The translations under genes were made by a program, and so were the position numbers. Below the pieces are notes generated by a model. The model was not told where the DNA came from, searched no databases, and worked only from the letters and a program-made list of their open reading frames with translations. Below, piece after piece: positions 1 through 7,711 of a DNA stretch of 64,000 nucleotides (the stretch's first letter is position 1; each line of letters starts with the position of its first letter). This stretch comes from Alkalibacillus almallahensis (GTDB lineage Bacteria > Bacillota > Bacilli > Bacillales > Alkalibacillaceae). The stretch lies in assembly GCF_011761495.1 (NCBI RefSeq), contig NZ_JAASRU010000005.1:1-64000 (forward strand), in the 5' to 3' direction.

Positions 1-64
1 TTTGTTATTATACTTCTATTATATCAAATTAACGCGGTGAATTGTTAAAGTTTATGCAAAAAAA

Positions 65-118
65 TCAGGCTGCCGAGACTTTCTCGACAGCCTGAAGCTG
101 GCTTAAGCCAGCTTTTTT
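65..118. terminator. Double hairpin terminator, probably bidirectional
   Basis: Two adjacent inverted repeats lie here. Arms 65-78 and 82-95 pair with one wobble, and 95-114 is a perfect 20-bp palindrome. The second is followed by six T on the + strand (113-118). The first is preceded by seven A (57-64 region), which reads as a T-run on the - strand. It probably ends a gene to the left of the window and/or stops readthrough toward it. Confidence 0.7.
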
Positions 119-212
119 CATGATAGTATTTGACGACTTAGCTCATTTCGTAGGTGTAACATCAAAATTAATAGAGCCATTTCCATTATGATTGTGCGCT
201 TTAATTGATTTC

Positions 213-328
213 GTTCGCCGATATTTTCATTATATCAGCGCTTTACCTGGCTTGGTCGCCGTTAAATATCGCATATCAGCGACCTACAAAATATATCGAC
301 GACTCAGCATTTTTATCGATGACGTACA
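213..328. repeat. 20-bp-period intergenic repeat array, left half (array A)
   Basis: Cores resembling TATCRGCGMC start at 233, 274, 294 and 314, the last three exactly 20 bp apart. Inverted copies (TCGCCGAT-like) lie near 215 and 254. The array is cut by the insertion sequence that starts near 329 and resumes on its far side at 1804. No coding capacity is apparent. Confidence 0.7.
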
Positions 329-368
329 ATAGTCTGTGTAAAGGATCCCTTCCGGTATAAAAAAAGAA

Positions 369-420
369 GGTAAGGTACAACCTTTTAGTAACCAAAACCA
401 AAAAAAGGATGTGCCTTACC
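369..420 (+). promoter_or_regulatory. Leader inverted repeat before the transposase start
   Basis: Arms 369-378 and 411-420 are complementary with one wobble pair. They enclose the A-rich ribosome-binding stretch AAAAAAAGGAT, one base before the ATG at 422. A hairpin here in readthrough transcripts could hide the start region, a common way for insertion sequences to limit transposase made from outside promoters. The function is inferred. Confidence 0.45.
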
Positions 421-421
421 T

Positions 422-1591
422 ATGTCTAATAGTATGTCAGAAAATAATTATTTTAAACCCCTAGAAGAGCTTGTATTAAATTTTGTGAAAGATCACTTAG
501 AAGAGATTATGAAAGAAGAGATGAAAAACTTCTTTGACGTTGAACACCCTGAATTAAAAAATAGTAAAAATGGATTTTATGAACGATTATTAGATACGCG
601 TTATGGTCGCATAGATGATTTGTCAGTTCCCCGTGATCGCGAAGGTTGTTTTCAAACCGCTTTATTTGACCCTTATCAACGACGAGAAAGATGGTTAGGT
701 GAGACGATCATTGAAATGTACAGTAAAGGGGTTAGCACACGTGAAATCGCTCAGTTTATTGAGCGAATGCTTGGCGATTCGTATTCCGCATCAACGATAA
801 GCAATATCACAGATGTTGTCGTAGAAGATATTCAAAAGTGGCAGAAGCGCCCATTGAGTAAACGGTATTCTGTATTATATCTGGATGGAACGTACCTTAA
901 ATTGCGACGACATGATGTCGCGAGTGAAGTGATTTATGTCGTTGTTGGTATAACAGAAGAAGGATATAAAGAAATCATTAGCTTTCAAGTAGGAGGACAA
1001 GAAAGTTCTTTGGGTTGGAAAGAAGTCTTAGCGGATTTACGTGATCGTGGTGTTGAAGAAGTATTATTAGGGGTTTTTGACGGTTTAACAGGCTTAGACG
1101 CCAGTTTTAAAGAAATGTTTCCTAAGGCGGATGTTCAACGTTGTGTGACACATAAGGTGCGCAATACGCTACACAATGTTCGTAAGACAGATCGTGAAAC
1201 ACTCGTTGAGGACTTGAAAAAAGTTTATCGTGCTGATACGACAAAAGAAGCGCTAGCTTATTTTGATGATTTCAAAGGTTCTTGGCAATCCATTTACCCT
1301 AAAGTCATTGAATCTTGGGAAGACGATTTAAATGAGCTACTGACATTTATGAAATACCCTAAAGAAATACAGCCCCAAATCTATACAACCAATACGATAG
1401 AACGCACCATGAAAGAAATCAAAAAACGAACACGATCCATGAATAGTTTACCTAGTGAACAAGCAGTCGAAAAGATCATTTATCTAGTGACTCAAAATTT
1501 CAACGAACGATGGGCCAAACGTGTTATTACAGAGTTTGCGTCGGCAAGAGAAAAGTTATCTAAGATGTTCAAAAAACGTTACGAAGCTTAA
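422..1591 (+). CDS. IS256-family transposase
   Basis: This 389-residue protein has the full length of IS256 (mutator-type) DDE transposases and catalyses cut-and-copy transposition of the surrounding element. The catalytic triad is visible: Asp155 in LYLDGTYL, Asp220 in GVFDGLTG and Glu327 in TTNTIERTMKEIKKRTR. The CysxxHis-type motif QRCVTHKVRN follows the second Asp, as in the family. No frameshift or stop interrupts it, so it is probably functional. The ATG at 422 is preceded by AAAAAAAGGAT; an alternative ATG lies four codons downstream. Nothing else shares its transcript. Confidence 0.95.
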   Translation: MSNSMSENNYFKPLEELVLNFVKDHLEEIMKEEMKNFFDVEHPELKNSKNGFYERLLDTRYGRIDDLSVPRDREGCFQTALFDPYQRRERWLGETIIEMYSKGVSTREIAQFIERMLGDSYSASTISNITDVVVEDIQKWQKRPLSKRYSVLYLDGTYLKLRRHDVASEVIYVVVGITEEGYKEIISFQVGGQESSLGWKEVLADLRDRGVEEVLLGVFDGLTGLDASFKEMFPKADVQRCVTHKVRNTLHNVRKTDRETLVEDLKKVYRADTTKEALAYFDDFKGSWQSIYPKVIESWEDDLNELLTFMKYPKEIQPQIYTTNTIERTMKEIKKRTRSMNSLPSEQAVEKIIYLVTQNFNERWAKRVITEFASAREKLSKMFKKRYEA

Positions 1592-1630
1592 TAAAAGAGG
1601 TTGACCTTAACCTAGCTCGGCTCCTTATTC

Positions 1631-1745
1631 GTTGGTTTGACATGGAGCCTCTGTGGGCATGAGTTTGAAGCCAAACCGCCAGATTTTAAAAAACTTGGCT
1701 ACACCAATCAAGGCTATCATGCCCACCACTCCATATAAAACCAAC
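1631..1745 (+). ncRNA. Structured non-coding tail of the IS256 element (candidate RNA)
   Basis: Three nested perfect pairings close one long stem: 1631-1638 with 1738-1745 (8 bp), 1642-1647 with 1729-1734 (6 bp) and 1653-1662 with 1718-1727 (10 bp). Only small internal loops separate them. Inside, 1669-1674 pairs with 1695-1700. The structure fills the gap between the transposase stop and the right inverted repeat. It could act as a terminator, an RNA made by the element, or a transposase-binding DNA structure. I know of no named family for it. Confidence 0.45.
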
Positions 1746-1794
1746 TATGAGGAATGATCAACGTGTGGGTGCTCCTTACACAGACTTATTGACA

Positions 1795-1930
1795 CTACCT
1801 TTTTATCGGCGCCATCTGGAATATAACGGCGCCATTTTAATTTTTTCGGCGCGCGCTGATATATAACGGCAAGCGCCGTAATATCAGTTATATCGGCGAC
1901 CCACAGCAATTTTATCGGCGACCCGTTCTC
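1795..1930. repeat. 20-bp-period intergenic repeat array, right half (array A)
   Basis: Cores start at 1804, 1824, 1844 and 1864 (20-bp steps), then at 1891 and 1913 after a small disturbance. Around 1857-1890 the sequence can fold into an imperfect hairpin. This continues the array interrupted by the insertion sequence. An open frame through it on the - strand is a by-product of the repeat and not a gene. Confidence 0.7.
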
Positions 1931-1947
1931 AATCACTCAACCAAATT

Positions 1948-2796
1948 CTACAACAAGCTCTCCCGATTTCCTTCTTTATAACCACGCTTAAATATCTCCT
2001 GCACATTACTAGTCGTCACATACGCGTCTTCATCGATTTTTTCGATAATCCGACGCAACTGAACGATTTCGCGCTTGTTAATCACGACATATAGAATATC
2101 GCGGTCATCTCGAACGAAGCCGCCTTTTCCGTTCAAAATCGTCACTCCGCGTCCTAGTCGGCCCATTAAATCATCAAGCAACTCATCCGAATTTTTCGAG
2201 ATAATCATGACTGCAGTCCGTTCATCTGCGCCTTCCACAATTTTATCGATAATCTTTGCTCCGACATATACCGCGATTAACGTGTACATCGCTTTTTCCA
2301 TGCCGATGACGAAGGATGATGCTGCGACAACAGTAATATCAATAACGAGCATCGCCTTGCCCACGCTCCAACCGAGCAGCTGATTGAGCAAGCGAGCCAA
2401 AGTCGTCGCACCGCCTGAAGTTCCGCCTGCTCGGAAAATGATCCCCAAACCAACGCCAACTAGCAAGCCAGAAAATAGCGCCGCTAATAACGTATCGCCT
2501 AACACACGGCCAAACGGATACGTCACTTCAAGTGCGACTGACATAAACACAATCGTGAGCAATGTATAAATCGTCGTTTTTAACGAGAAAAATTTATAAC
2601 CAATCGCGACCAAACTCATATTCAGAATGAAGTTCATCAAACCAGGCGACCAGTCGAATAAATAGTAAAGAACAACGGTGATCCCGATGACACCACCTTC
2701 TGACAATGTGTTCGGAATCGCGAAATAGTTAATGCCTAACGCGAAAATAATCGAGCCAGTCAACAAAATCCCAATATCTAAACTAATTCTTTTCAA
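1948..2796 (-). CDS. YitT family membrane protein (DUF161/DUF2179)
   Basis: This 282-residue protein has five or six membrane segments in its first ~200 residues, including a glycine-rich stretch (FRAGGTSGGATTLARLL) typical of the YitT/YpjC/YqfU family. A soluble C-terminal domain of about 75 residues, the DUF2179 position, follows. Its molecular function is not established. The start is TTG at 2796, behind AAGGGGCGG. It lies 95 bp downstream of rpiA on the same strand and may be cotranscribed. Family assignment is firm; substrate and role are unknown. Confidence 0.85.
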   Translation of the reverse strand: MKRISLDIGILLTGSIIFALGINYFAIPNTLSEGGVIGITVVLYYLFDWSPGLMNFILNMSLVAIGYKFFSLKTTIYTLLTIVFMSVALEVTYPFGRVLGDTLLAALFSGLLVGVGLGIIFRAGGTSGGATTLARLLNQLLGWSVGKAMLVIDITVVAASSFVIGMEKAMYTLIAVYVGAKIIDKIVEGADERTAVMIISKNSDELLDDLMGRLGRGVTILNGKGGFVRDDRDILYVVINKREIVQLRRIIEKIDEDAYVTTSNVQEIFKRGYKEGNRESLL

Positions 2797-2891
2797 AGCA
2801 CCGCCCCTTTCGCACGCTGATCATTAAAACAAACCTCTTTTAATTGCAACATGATGCGAAGAGATTTGCAATGTGGATCAGGTTATGACGA

Positions 2892-3557
2892 CTAATCCAA
2901 TACATCAGCTCTATCCTCACGTCCAACGATCACTAGATCCGTCATATTCAAAAATAATCCCGTCTCAACAACACCGACTAATGATTTCAACTGATTATGC
3001 AACCACTCAGAATCCTCAATTCTCTCAAAATGACAATCCAATATATAAAGCCCATTATCCGTCACAAAAGGCTCACCACCTGTCTCTCGTAACACCGCTT
3101 CACAGCCAAACGCTTCAATCTTTCCCTGCGTCTGTTCCCAGCCAAACGGCACGACTTCCACTGGCAAAGGAAAAGCTCCTAACTGCTCCACTTGCTTCGA
3201 CTCATCTGCCACTACAATAAACCGATCAGCAGCGACATCCACAATTTTCTCCCTCAATAAAGAACCGCCGCCACCTTTCAACAGTTGAAAATTAGGATCC
3301 ACTTCATCTGCCCCATCGATCGCTAAATCTAAGTTGGATACCTCTGAGAAATCCGTCAACTCAACACCATACTCCCGTGCCAGTTTCTCCGTTTTAACCG
3401 AAGTTGGCACACCTTTTATATCTAAACCATCTCGAACTCGCTCACCTAATGCTTCAAGCACGACATTCATCGTTGATCCAGTACCAAGCCCTAAAACCAT
3501 TCCATCTTCAATATACTCAACTGCTTTTAGTGCAGCTTGTGTTTTTGGGTTCATCAT
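2892..3557 (-). CDS. rpiA: Ribose-5-phosphate isomerase A
   Basis: The product interconverts ribose-5-phosphate and ribulose-5-phosphate in the cytosolic pentose phosphate pathway. Its 221 residues match the family length. Diagnostic motifs are GLGTGST at residues 23-29, DGADEVD near residue 82 with the catalytic acid, KGGGGSLLREKIV with the catalytic Glu/Lys region, and PLPVEVVPFG. The ribosome site GGAGG sits eight to eleven bases before two consecutive ATG codons (3557 and 3554), either of which could be used. An upstream repeat array separates it from the next gene. Confidence 0.95.
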   Translation of the reverse strand: MMNPKTQAALKAVEYIEDGMVLGLGTGSTMNVVLEALGERVRDGLDIKGVPTSVKTEKLAREYGVELTDFSEVSNLDLAIDGADEVDPNFQLLKGGGGSLLREKIVDVAADRFIVVADESKQVEQLGAFPLPVEVVPFGWEQTQGKIEAFGCEAVLRETGGEPFVTDNGLYILDCHFERIEDSEWLHNQLKSLVGVVETGLFLNMTDLVIVGREDRADVLD

Positions 3558-3639
3558 TACCGCCTCCTTCAGATAATTCTATTTTATCAACTTTATAAAG
3601 AAAAAACATACTATATTCTTCCATTAGGGATAGTACCGA

Positions 3640-3771
3640 TATTATCAGCATATCAGCGCCTCACGAGATTTATCGGCGCCATCCAAAATATTTCAGCGCC
3701 TCAACAAATATAACGGTGCCCGCTGATATATATCGACGACCTTGAACATTTTAACGGCGACTTAGGTTTAG
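3640..3771. repeat. 20-bp-period intergenic repeat array (array B)
   Basis: Cores of the type TATCRGCGMC start at 3651, 3671, 3691, 3711, 3731 and 3752. That is five exact or near-exact 20-bp steps, with the last one 21 bp. A partial inverted copy lies just before, near 3634-3645. The ten bases between cores are variable and A/T-biased. The array fills the gap between rpiA and the zinc-ribbon gene. Confidence 0.8.
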
Positions 3772-3774
3772 GAA

Positions 3775-3812
3775 CAAAAAACGCCTGCCCCATTAATAAC
3801 AGAGCAGACGTT
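3775..3812 (-). terminator. Terminator of the zinc-ribbon gene pair
   Basis: Arms 3780-3788 and 3804-3812 pair with one wobble, and the - strand continues into six T (complement of the A-run 3776-3781). It lies just past the stop of the RDD-domain gene. Confidence 0.7.
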
Positions 3813-3817
3813 CATCA

Positions 3818-4432
3818 TTATCTTGACCTAATCACGAGAGTTCTCGCGATCATATCATGCAACGCTTGTTTTTTCGCAGTTAAACCAGCCATGATAAAGC
3901 CGATATACAGAATAAAAGCTGATAAATTCAAGGCTAATCCACGACCAAATCCGCGTGCAAATGAAATTCGGTCTCCATTCATGTCGGTTACTCTAATTCC
4001 AATCATTTTCTTACCAGGTGTTGCTTGCCATTTCGATGAGTGGAAAATACCCGTATATAATGCATTAAACACAAGGCCGATCAAAAAGGTGAATCCTTGA
4101 AAAGATGCAAATGCTTCTTCAGTTTGCATTGCATTAGGTTCGCTTGCCATAACAATAAAAGCTAAAAAAGTTCCGATAAAAAACAACGGAACCGCTAAAA
4201 TGACACCATCTAATATATACGCAACTGCTCTTAACCAAAAACCTGCATAGTAATGAATTCCTGATTGGGCTTGTTGTAAACGCACACCGCACTGAACGCA
4301 CATTTCCTGTTTTTCGGAAGTCTCTGAACCACAACTCTGACAATAATGATGACTATTTAATGGACGCACACCACAATTCGGGCAAATCTCTGTCTTATCC
4401 GATACGTGATGCCCACATTCTCGACAATACAT
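3818..4432 (-). CDS. Zinc-ribbon RDD-family membrane protein
   Basis: This 204-residue protein opens with two zinc-ribbon units (CxxC pairs CREC/CPNC at residues 3-20 and CQSC/CVQC at about 31-48). An RDD-type membrane domain with about three hydrophobic segments follows. FWLRAVAYILDG carries the Arg and Asp that name the family, and KMIGIRVTD is the usual second motif. The role of such proteins is not known. It lies 15 bp downstream of a second zinc-ribbon membrane gene and has the ribosome site AAGGGG. The two share the N-terminal zinc-ribbon design, which suggests local duplication of that part. Confidence 0.8.
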   Translation of the reverse strand: MYCRECGHHVSDKTEICPNCGVRPLNSHHYCQSCGSETSEKQEMCVQCGVRLQQAQSGIHYYAGFWLRAVAYILDGVILAVPLFFIGTFLAFIVMASEPNAMQTEEAFASFQGFTFLIGLVFNALYTGIFHSSKWQATPGKKMIGIRVTDMNGDRISFARGFGRGLALNLSAFILYIGFIMAGLTAKKQALHDMIARTLVIRSR

Positions 4433-4447
4433 AAGCTTATCCCCTTA

Positions 4448-4876
4448 TTAGAAAAATTCCCATTCTTCAATACTCTTACCATCAGCTACTTTCTTCGACA
4501 CTAAATACGCATCTATAATAGCAAAAGGTGTCGTGATAATAGCTGATAATCCAAACGTCATAAAACCTAATACCATGCTAATAGCTAAAACAGCAAAACC
4601 TTTCTTAATCTGACCAATCACCATTTGACCTAGGCCAGCGACAAAGAAAGACACCAACGCCATTAACCATGGTGGCTTGCTATCGTCACCTGTTGAAATA
4701 GATGTTGACACTTTCTTATGTACTCGAACTCCACAATTCACACACATTTCCTGATTAGCATTAATCGATTCACTACAATTATAGCAATAGTTCACTTCAC
4801 GAAATGGGCGCACACCACAATTCGGACATAATTCCGCCTTATCCGAAATTGATGAAGCGCAATTTGGACAATACAT
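4448..4876 (-). CDS. Zinc-ribbon small membrane protein, TM2-like
   Basis: This 142-residue protein has two zinc ribbons (CPNC...CPNC and CYNC...CVNC) in residues 1-50, a polar linker, then two hydrophobic segments. PWLMALVSFFVAGLGQM resembles the start of TM2/DUF5683-type domains, where a glycine-rich first helix is followed by a polar turn. Its function is unknown. It has a strong ribosome site (AAGGAGG) and is first of a two-gene unit with the RDD-domain protein downstream. Confidence 0.75.
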   Translation of the reverse strand: MYCPNCASSISDKAELCPNCGVRPFREVNYCYNCSESINANQEMCVNCGVRVHKKVSTSISTGDDSKPPWLMALVSFFVAGLGQMVIGQIKKGFAVLAISMVLGFMTFGLSAIITTPFAIIDAYLVSKKVADGKSIEEWEFF

Positions 4877-5163
4877 TTTAACACCTCCTTTTTTACTAGT
4901 TTATACCAAAAATTATTTTGTTGGAAGGTGCTTCAAAAAGAATTTGTTGAATATTGTAGAATTCATCTCCCCACCCACTATCTTAAGACCCTTTCCGATA
5001 TTAACAATCTACTACTCTTTTAATTAGCAATCTCAAAAAACTACCGTTCCAATTCGACTTATAACAACTAAAATCCTATATTTGTGTTAAAATTCTATGT
5101 CAAATAGCTTATAATGATATTAATCATATTGATTTGGAATAGTTTTGAAAAGGAGGGTGTTGA
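4877..5163. promoter_or_regulatory. Divergent promoter region of the zinc-ribbon and acidic-protein genes
   Basis: This 287-bp gap separates two divergently transcribed genes. On the + strand a perfect TATAAT lies at 5110-5115, about 50 bp before the acidic-protein start, with only a weak -35 candidate (TTAAAA, 5087-5092). No operator or riboswitch was recognised. Confidence 0.4.
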
Positions 5164-6093
5164 ATGGCATATAGAGTTTTATTAACCATATTCGTGATAA
5201 TTACTCTAATAATCGCTAACCCTGTCCAAGCTGAAGAACAAGATGACGAATCAACTAATGAAACCGATACAGAAAAAGAAGACAATTCTACTAAAGACGA
5301 CACCTCAACAGAAGATGGTACAACTCAAGATGAAGAATCACCTAACAACAATAATGGTGAAGAAGAATCTCCTGACCAAACTGAAAGCGATGAAAATGAC
5401 CAAGAGTCCAGCGATGATGAAGAAAATAGCTCATCAGATGAACAAGGAAACACTTCAGAGCAAGACTCATCTGATTCAGATGAATCTAATGACTCAACTA
5501 ATGAATCCTCAAATGAAGATTCTACAGCTGAAGAAGACGATTCTTCGGATACAGAGACATCCACTGATGACAATTCGACCGAGACCGATACAAATACATC
5601 CAATCAAAATGACTCCAATGACACCCAAGATTCGAATGACCAGCATAATGAATGGAATAACGACAACAATGATTCAACTAGCGATTATTCAAATTCAACA
5701 AATAACTCAAACGATACAAACGAAACTTATGAAAGCACCGAAGAGAATACATACGAACAAACCGAGGAACTAGAAGAATCAGATGACATCACAGATGAGG
5801 AACTACCTGATGAAACTGACAATTCCAACCGAGAAGAACACTATAACAAAGACCTTGATGATCTAGCTCTGCAAGATCAAAACATCGAAGACCATTCACG
5901 CCCTATATCGAATCAAATGACAAAGATGCATGCCTACTCTCAAAACAAAACGGCTGTAAGTGGTGTTTTTGCACAGCGACAAGCCTCAAGCCCTGGATCA
6001 ACCCACACCATGATGCTAGTCTTTAGCTTAGCCATTATCCTTACTATATCAGCATTATTCCTTGTCGTTCGTCAACATAGATATAATAAATGA
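5164..6093 (+). CDS. Extremely acidic, low-complexity membrane-anchored surface protein
   Basis: The 309 residues comprise a signal peptide (about 1-23, ending VQAEE), a region of about 240 residues built almost only from Asp, Glu, Ser, Thr, Asn and Gln, and a C-terminal membrane helix (about 280-300) followed by a short basic tail (RQHRYNK). That is a type I membrane topology with the acidic part outside. No LPXTG motif or folded domain is recognisable. The ribosome site AAGGAGGG supports the ATG. It resembles Ser-Asp stalks of surface proteins, but no adhesive domain is attached. I do not recognise a family. Confidence 0.75.
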   Translation: MAYRVLLTIFVIITLIIANPVQAEEQDDESTNETDTEKEDNSTKDDTSTEDGTTQDEESPNNNNGEEESPDQTESDENDQESSDDEENSSSDEQGNTSEQDSSDSDESNDSTNESSNEDSTAEEDDSSDTETSTDDNSTETDTNTSNQNDSNDTQDSNDQHNEWNNDNNDSTSDYSNSTNNSNDTNETYESTEENTYEQTEELEESDDITDEELPDETDNSNREEHYNKDLDDLALQDQNIEDHSRPISNQMTKMHAYSQNKTAVSGVFAQRQASSPGSTHTMMLVFSLAIILTISALFLVVRQHRYNK

Positions 6094-6123
6094 CCTGCTA
6101 CTTCTTAGCAGGTCATTTATTAT
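6090..6123. terminator. Terminator after the acidic surface protein
   Basis: Eleven-base arms (6090-6100 and 6106-6116) flank a 5-base loop and are followed by a T-rich stretch. The stem begins at the stop codon of the acidic-protein gene. Confidence 0.8.
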
Positions 6124-6273
6124 TAAAACAGTTTAAATAGAAACGTTTAAGACTTTTTTATCAGTTTAATTTCTGTCATGTTCAATTTAAAAAAATTGTT
6201 AAAAAAACATAGATTTTAGTGATTTACCGTGATAGAATGTCATTTGTTAGAAATTATTTAAGGGGGTCTCTAA

Positions 6274-7257
6274 ATGAACAAGAAAATGTTAAGCGCTTTC
6301 ATATTATTCGTAACGATGTCCTTTATGTTAGTAGCATGTGGTGGCGGAGATAGCGAATCAGAAGGCGGAGAAGGAAATGGTGAAGGTTTAGACACTGATA
6401 TTGCAACAATTGCAACAGGTGGTTCATCAGGTCCGTACAACATTATCGCAACAACATTAAGTGAAGTTTACACAGAAGAACTTGGTGTCAATTCACGTAC
6501 ACAGACAACTGGTGCTTCAGTTGAAAACATGAATCTATTAAAAGAAGAAAAAGTAGAAATGGCTTTTGTTATGAGTGACGTATTAAGCCAAGCAGTTGAA
6601 GGTGTAGAAAACTTCGAAGGTGAAGCGATTGACAATGTTCAACAAATCGCAACGCTATATCCTAACTATGTTCAGGTTGTTACAACAGCTGACACTGGCA
6701 TTGAAACATTAGGTGATTTAGAAGGTAAACGTGTCGCAGTCGGTGACCAAAACTCAGGTGTTGAAGTTAATGCGAAAACACTACTTGAAGGCCACGACAT
6801 TACGTATGATGATATCGAAGAGGATTACTTAGGTTATGCAGAAGCTGCTGATGGACTACGTTCTGGACAAATTGATGCGGCATTCCTAACAAGTGGTCTA
6901 CCTAACTCTTCTGTCCTAGAATTAGCTGAATCAGTTGATTTAAAGATCGTTACAATTGAACAAGATCGTGTTGAACAAATCGCTGAGGACAAAGATTACT
7001 TTGTACCGATGGAAATTCCAGCCGATACATACGGTAACGACGAACCGATTGAAACGGCTGCAATTATGAACGCACTTGTTGCACGTTCAGATTTAAGTGA
7101 AGATGATGTATACAAGTTTTCAAATCAACTTTTCAACAACTTAGATCAACTAGTCAACTCACACCAAGCAGCATCTGACATTAGTGTTGAAGGTGCTCAA
7201 GAAGGTATGGTCGCACCTATTCACCCTGGAGCAGAACGCTTCTACAATGAACAATAA
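6274..7257 (+). CDS. TAXI-family TRAP transporter solute receptor (lipoprotein)
   Basis: This 327-residue extracytoplasmic receptor delivers its ligand to the fused TRAP permease encoded downstream. The lipoprotein signal ends LMLVAC with the lipidated Cys at residue 22. IATIATGGSSGPYN near residue 46 is the TAXI-family ligand-binding start. The family's ligands include glutamate and other organic acids; this one cannot be told from sequence. The gene overlaps the DUF1850 gene by 11 bp, so the three genes 6274-9726 form one operon. The ribosome site AAGGGGG is optimal. The mature N-terminus is acidic (many Glu/Gly). Confidence 0.92.
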   Translation: MNKKMLSAFILFVTMSFMLVACGGGDSESEGGEGNGEGLDTDIATIATGGSSGPYNIIATTLSEVYTEELGVNSRTQTTGASVENMNLLKEEKVEMAFVMSDVLSQAVEGVENFEGEAIDNVQQIATLYPNYVQVVTTADTGIETLGDLEGKRVAVGDQNSGVEVNAKTLLEGHDITYDDIEEDYLGYAEAADGLRSGQIDAAFLTSGLPNSSVLELAESVDLKIVTIEQDRVEQIAEDKDYFVPMEIPADTYGNDEPIETAAIMNALVARSDLSEDDVYKFSNQLFNNLDQLVNSHQAASDISVEGAQEGMVAPIHPGAERFYNEQ

Positions 7258-7711
7258 GGTGTTACTAGGGAGCGCTTTAATACTAGCGCTCCTCTTTTTA
7301 ACCTTTTATCATCAGAATGTGACCGTGATTGAAACAGATGACGACACCTATTATCTCAACGATAAATCATTCACTTTAACATGGATTCATTCAGTTGAAA
7401 ACGAACCGTGGTATGAGGTGTATGAACGTCAAGATAATCATTTTGTTCTTACAGAAACCTACTTCAAAACATTTGGTGCAGGTGTTCCATCAGATGGAGA
7501 AATCATTGAATCGGATGACGATTTTATACATATGAAAATAAACCGTTCAATGGATGAAGTAAATATTATTGTTTCAGAAAATGCTGAAACGACCTTAATA
7601 ACAGGTGATAAAGAAATCCCTTTATACAACCTTGTCGATCACAACCATGAAGTGTCAATTAATACACGTCATCTTTACTTTTGGAATATGTGGGGAGGTA
7701 CATTTATATGA
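7247..7711 (+). CDS. DUF1850 protein of the TAXI-TRAP operon
   Basis: This 154-residue protein has one N-terminal hydrophobic segment (residues 5-18) and a beta-rich outer domain. FTLTWIHSVENEPWYEVYE is the hallmark of DUF1850 proteins, which are regularly encoded between TAXI receptors and fused TRAP permeases. Their role is not established. The start at 7247 lies inside the end of the receptor gene (11-bp overlap), and the stop overlaps the next start as ATGA, so translation is probably coupled. A longer in-frame start at 7184 would lie deep in the receptor gene and is unlikely. Confidence 0.85.
   Translation: MNNKVLLGSALILALLFLTFYHQNVTVIETDDDTYYLNDKSFTLTWIHSVENEPWYEVYERQDNHFVLTETYFKTFGAGVPSDGEIIESDDDFIHMKINRSMDEVNIIVSENAETTLITGDKEIPLYNLVDHNHEVSINTRHLYFWNMWGGTFI

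Larger units (their letters stand above)
329..1790 (+). mobile_element. IS256-family insertion sequence, about 1.46 kb
   Basis: The element contains one intact transposase gene. Its imperfect terminal inverted repeats are at 329-346 and 1773-1790 and share the core GTCTGTGTAA, as in many IS256-family ends. It is longer than the typical 1.3 kb because about 180 bp of structured non-coding DNA lies between the transposase stop and the right end. The flanking 8-mers (321-328 and 1791-1798) share only GAC, so no clean target duplication is visible. It sits inside a 20-bp-period repeat array. Confidence 0.85.

Noticed and set aside
329-1790. An 8-bp target-site duplication of the IS element
   Set aside because: The candidate flanks GACGTACA and GACACTAC match only in their first three bases, so I do not claim it despite the phase arithmetic.
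1745-1936. A 63-residue protein on the - strand
   Set aside because: It runs across the IS right end and the repeat array, has no ribosome site, and owes its open frame to the repeats.
5243-5773. A 176-residue overlapping protein and an antisense 92-residue protein in the acidic gene
   Set aside because: Both are side effects of the biased Asp/Glu/Ser codons of the real gene and have no ribosome sites.
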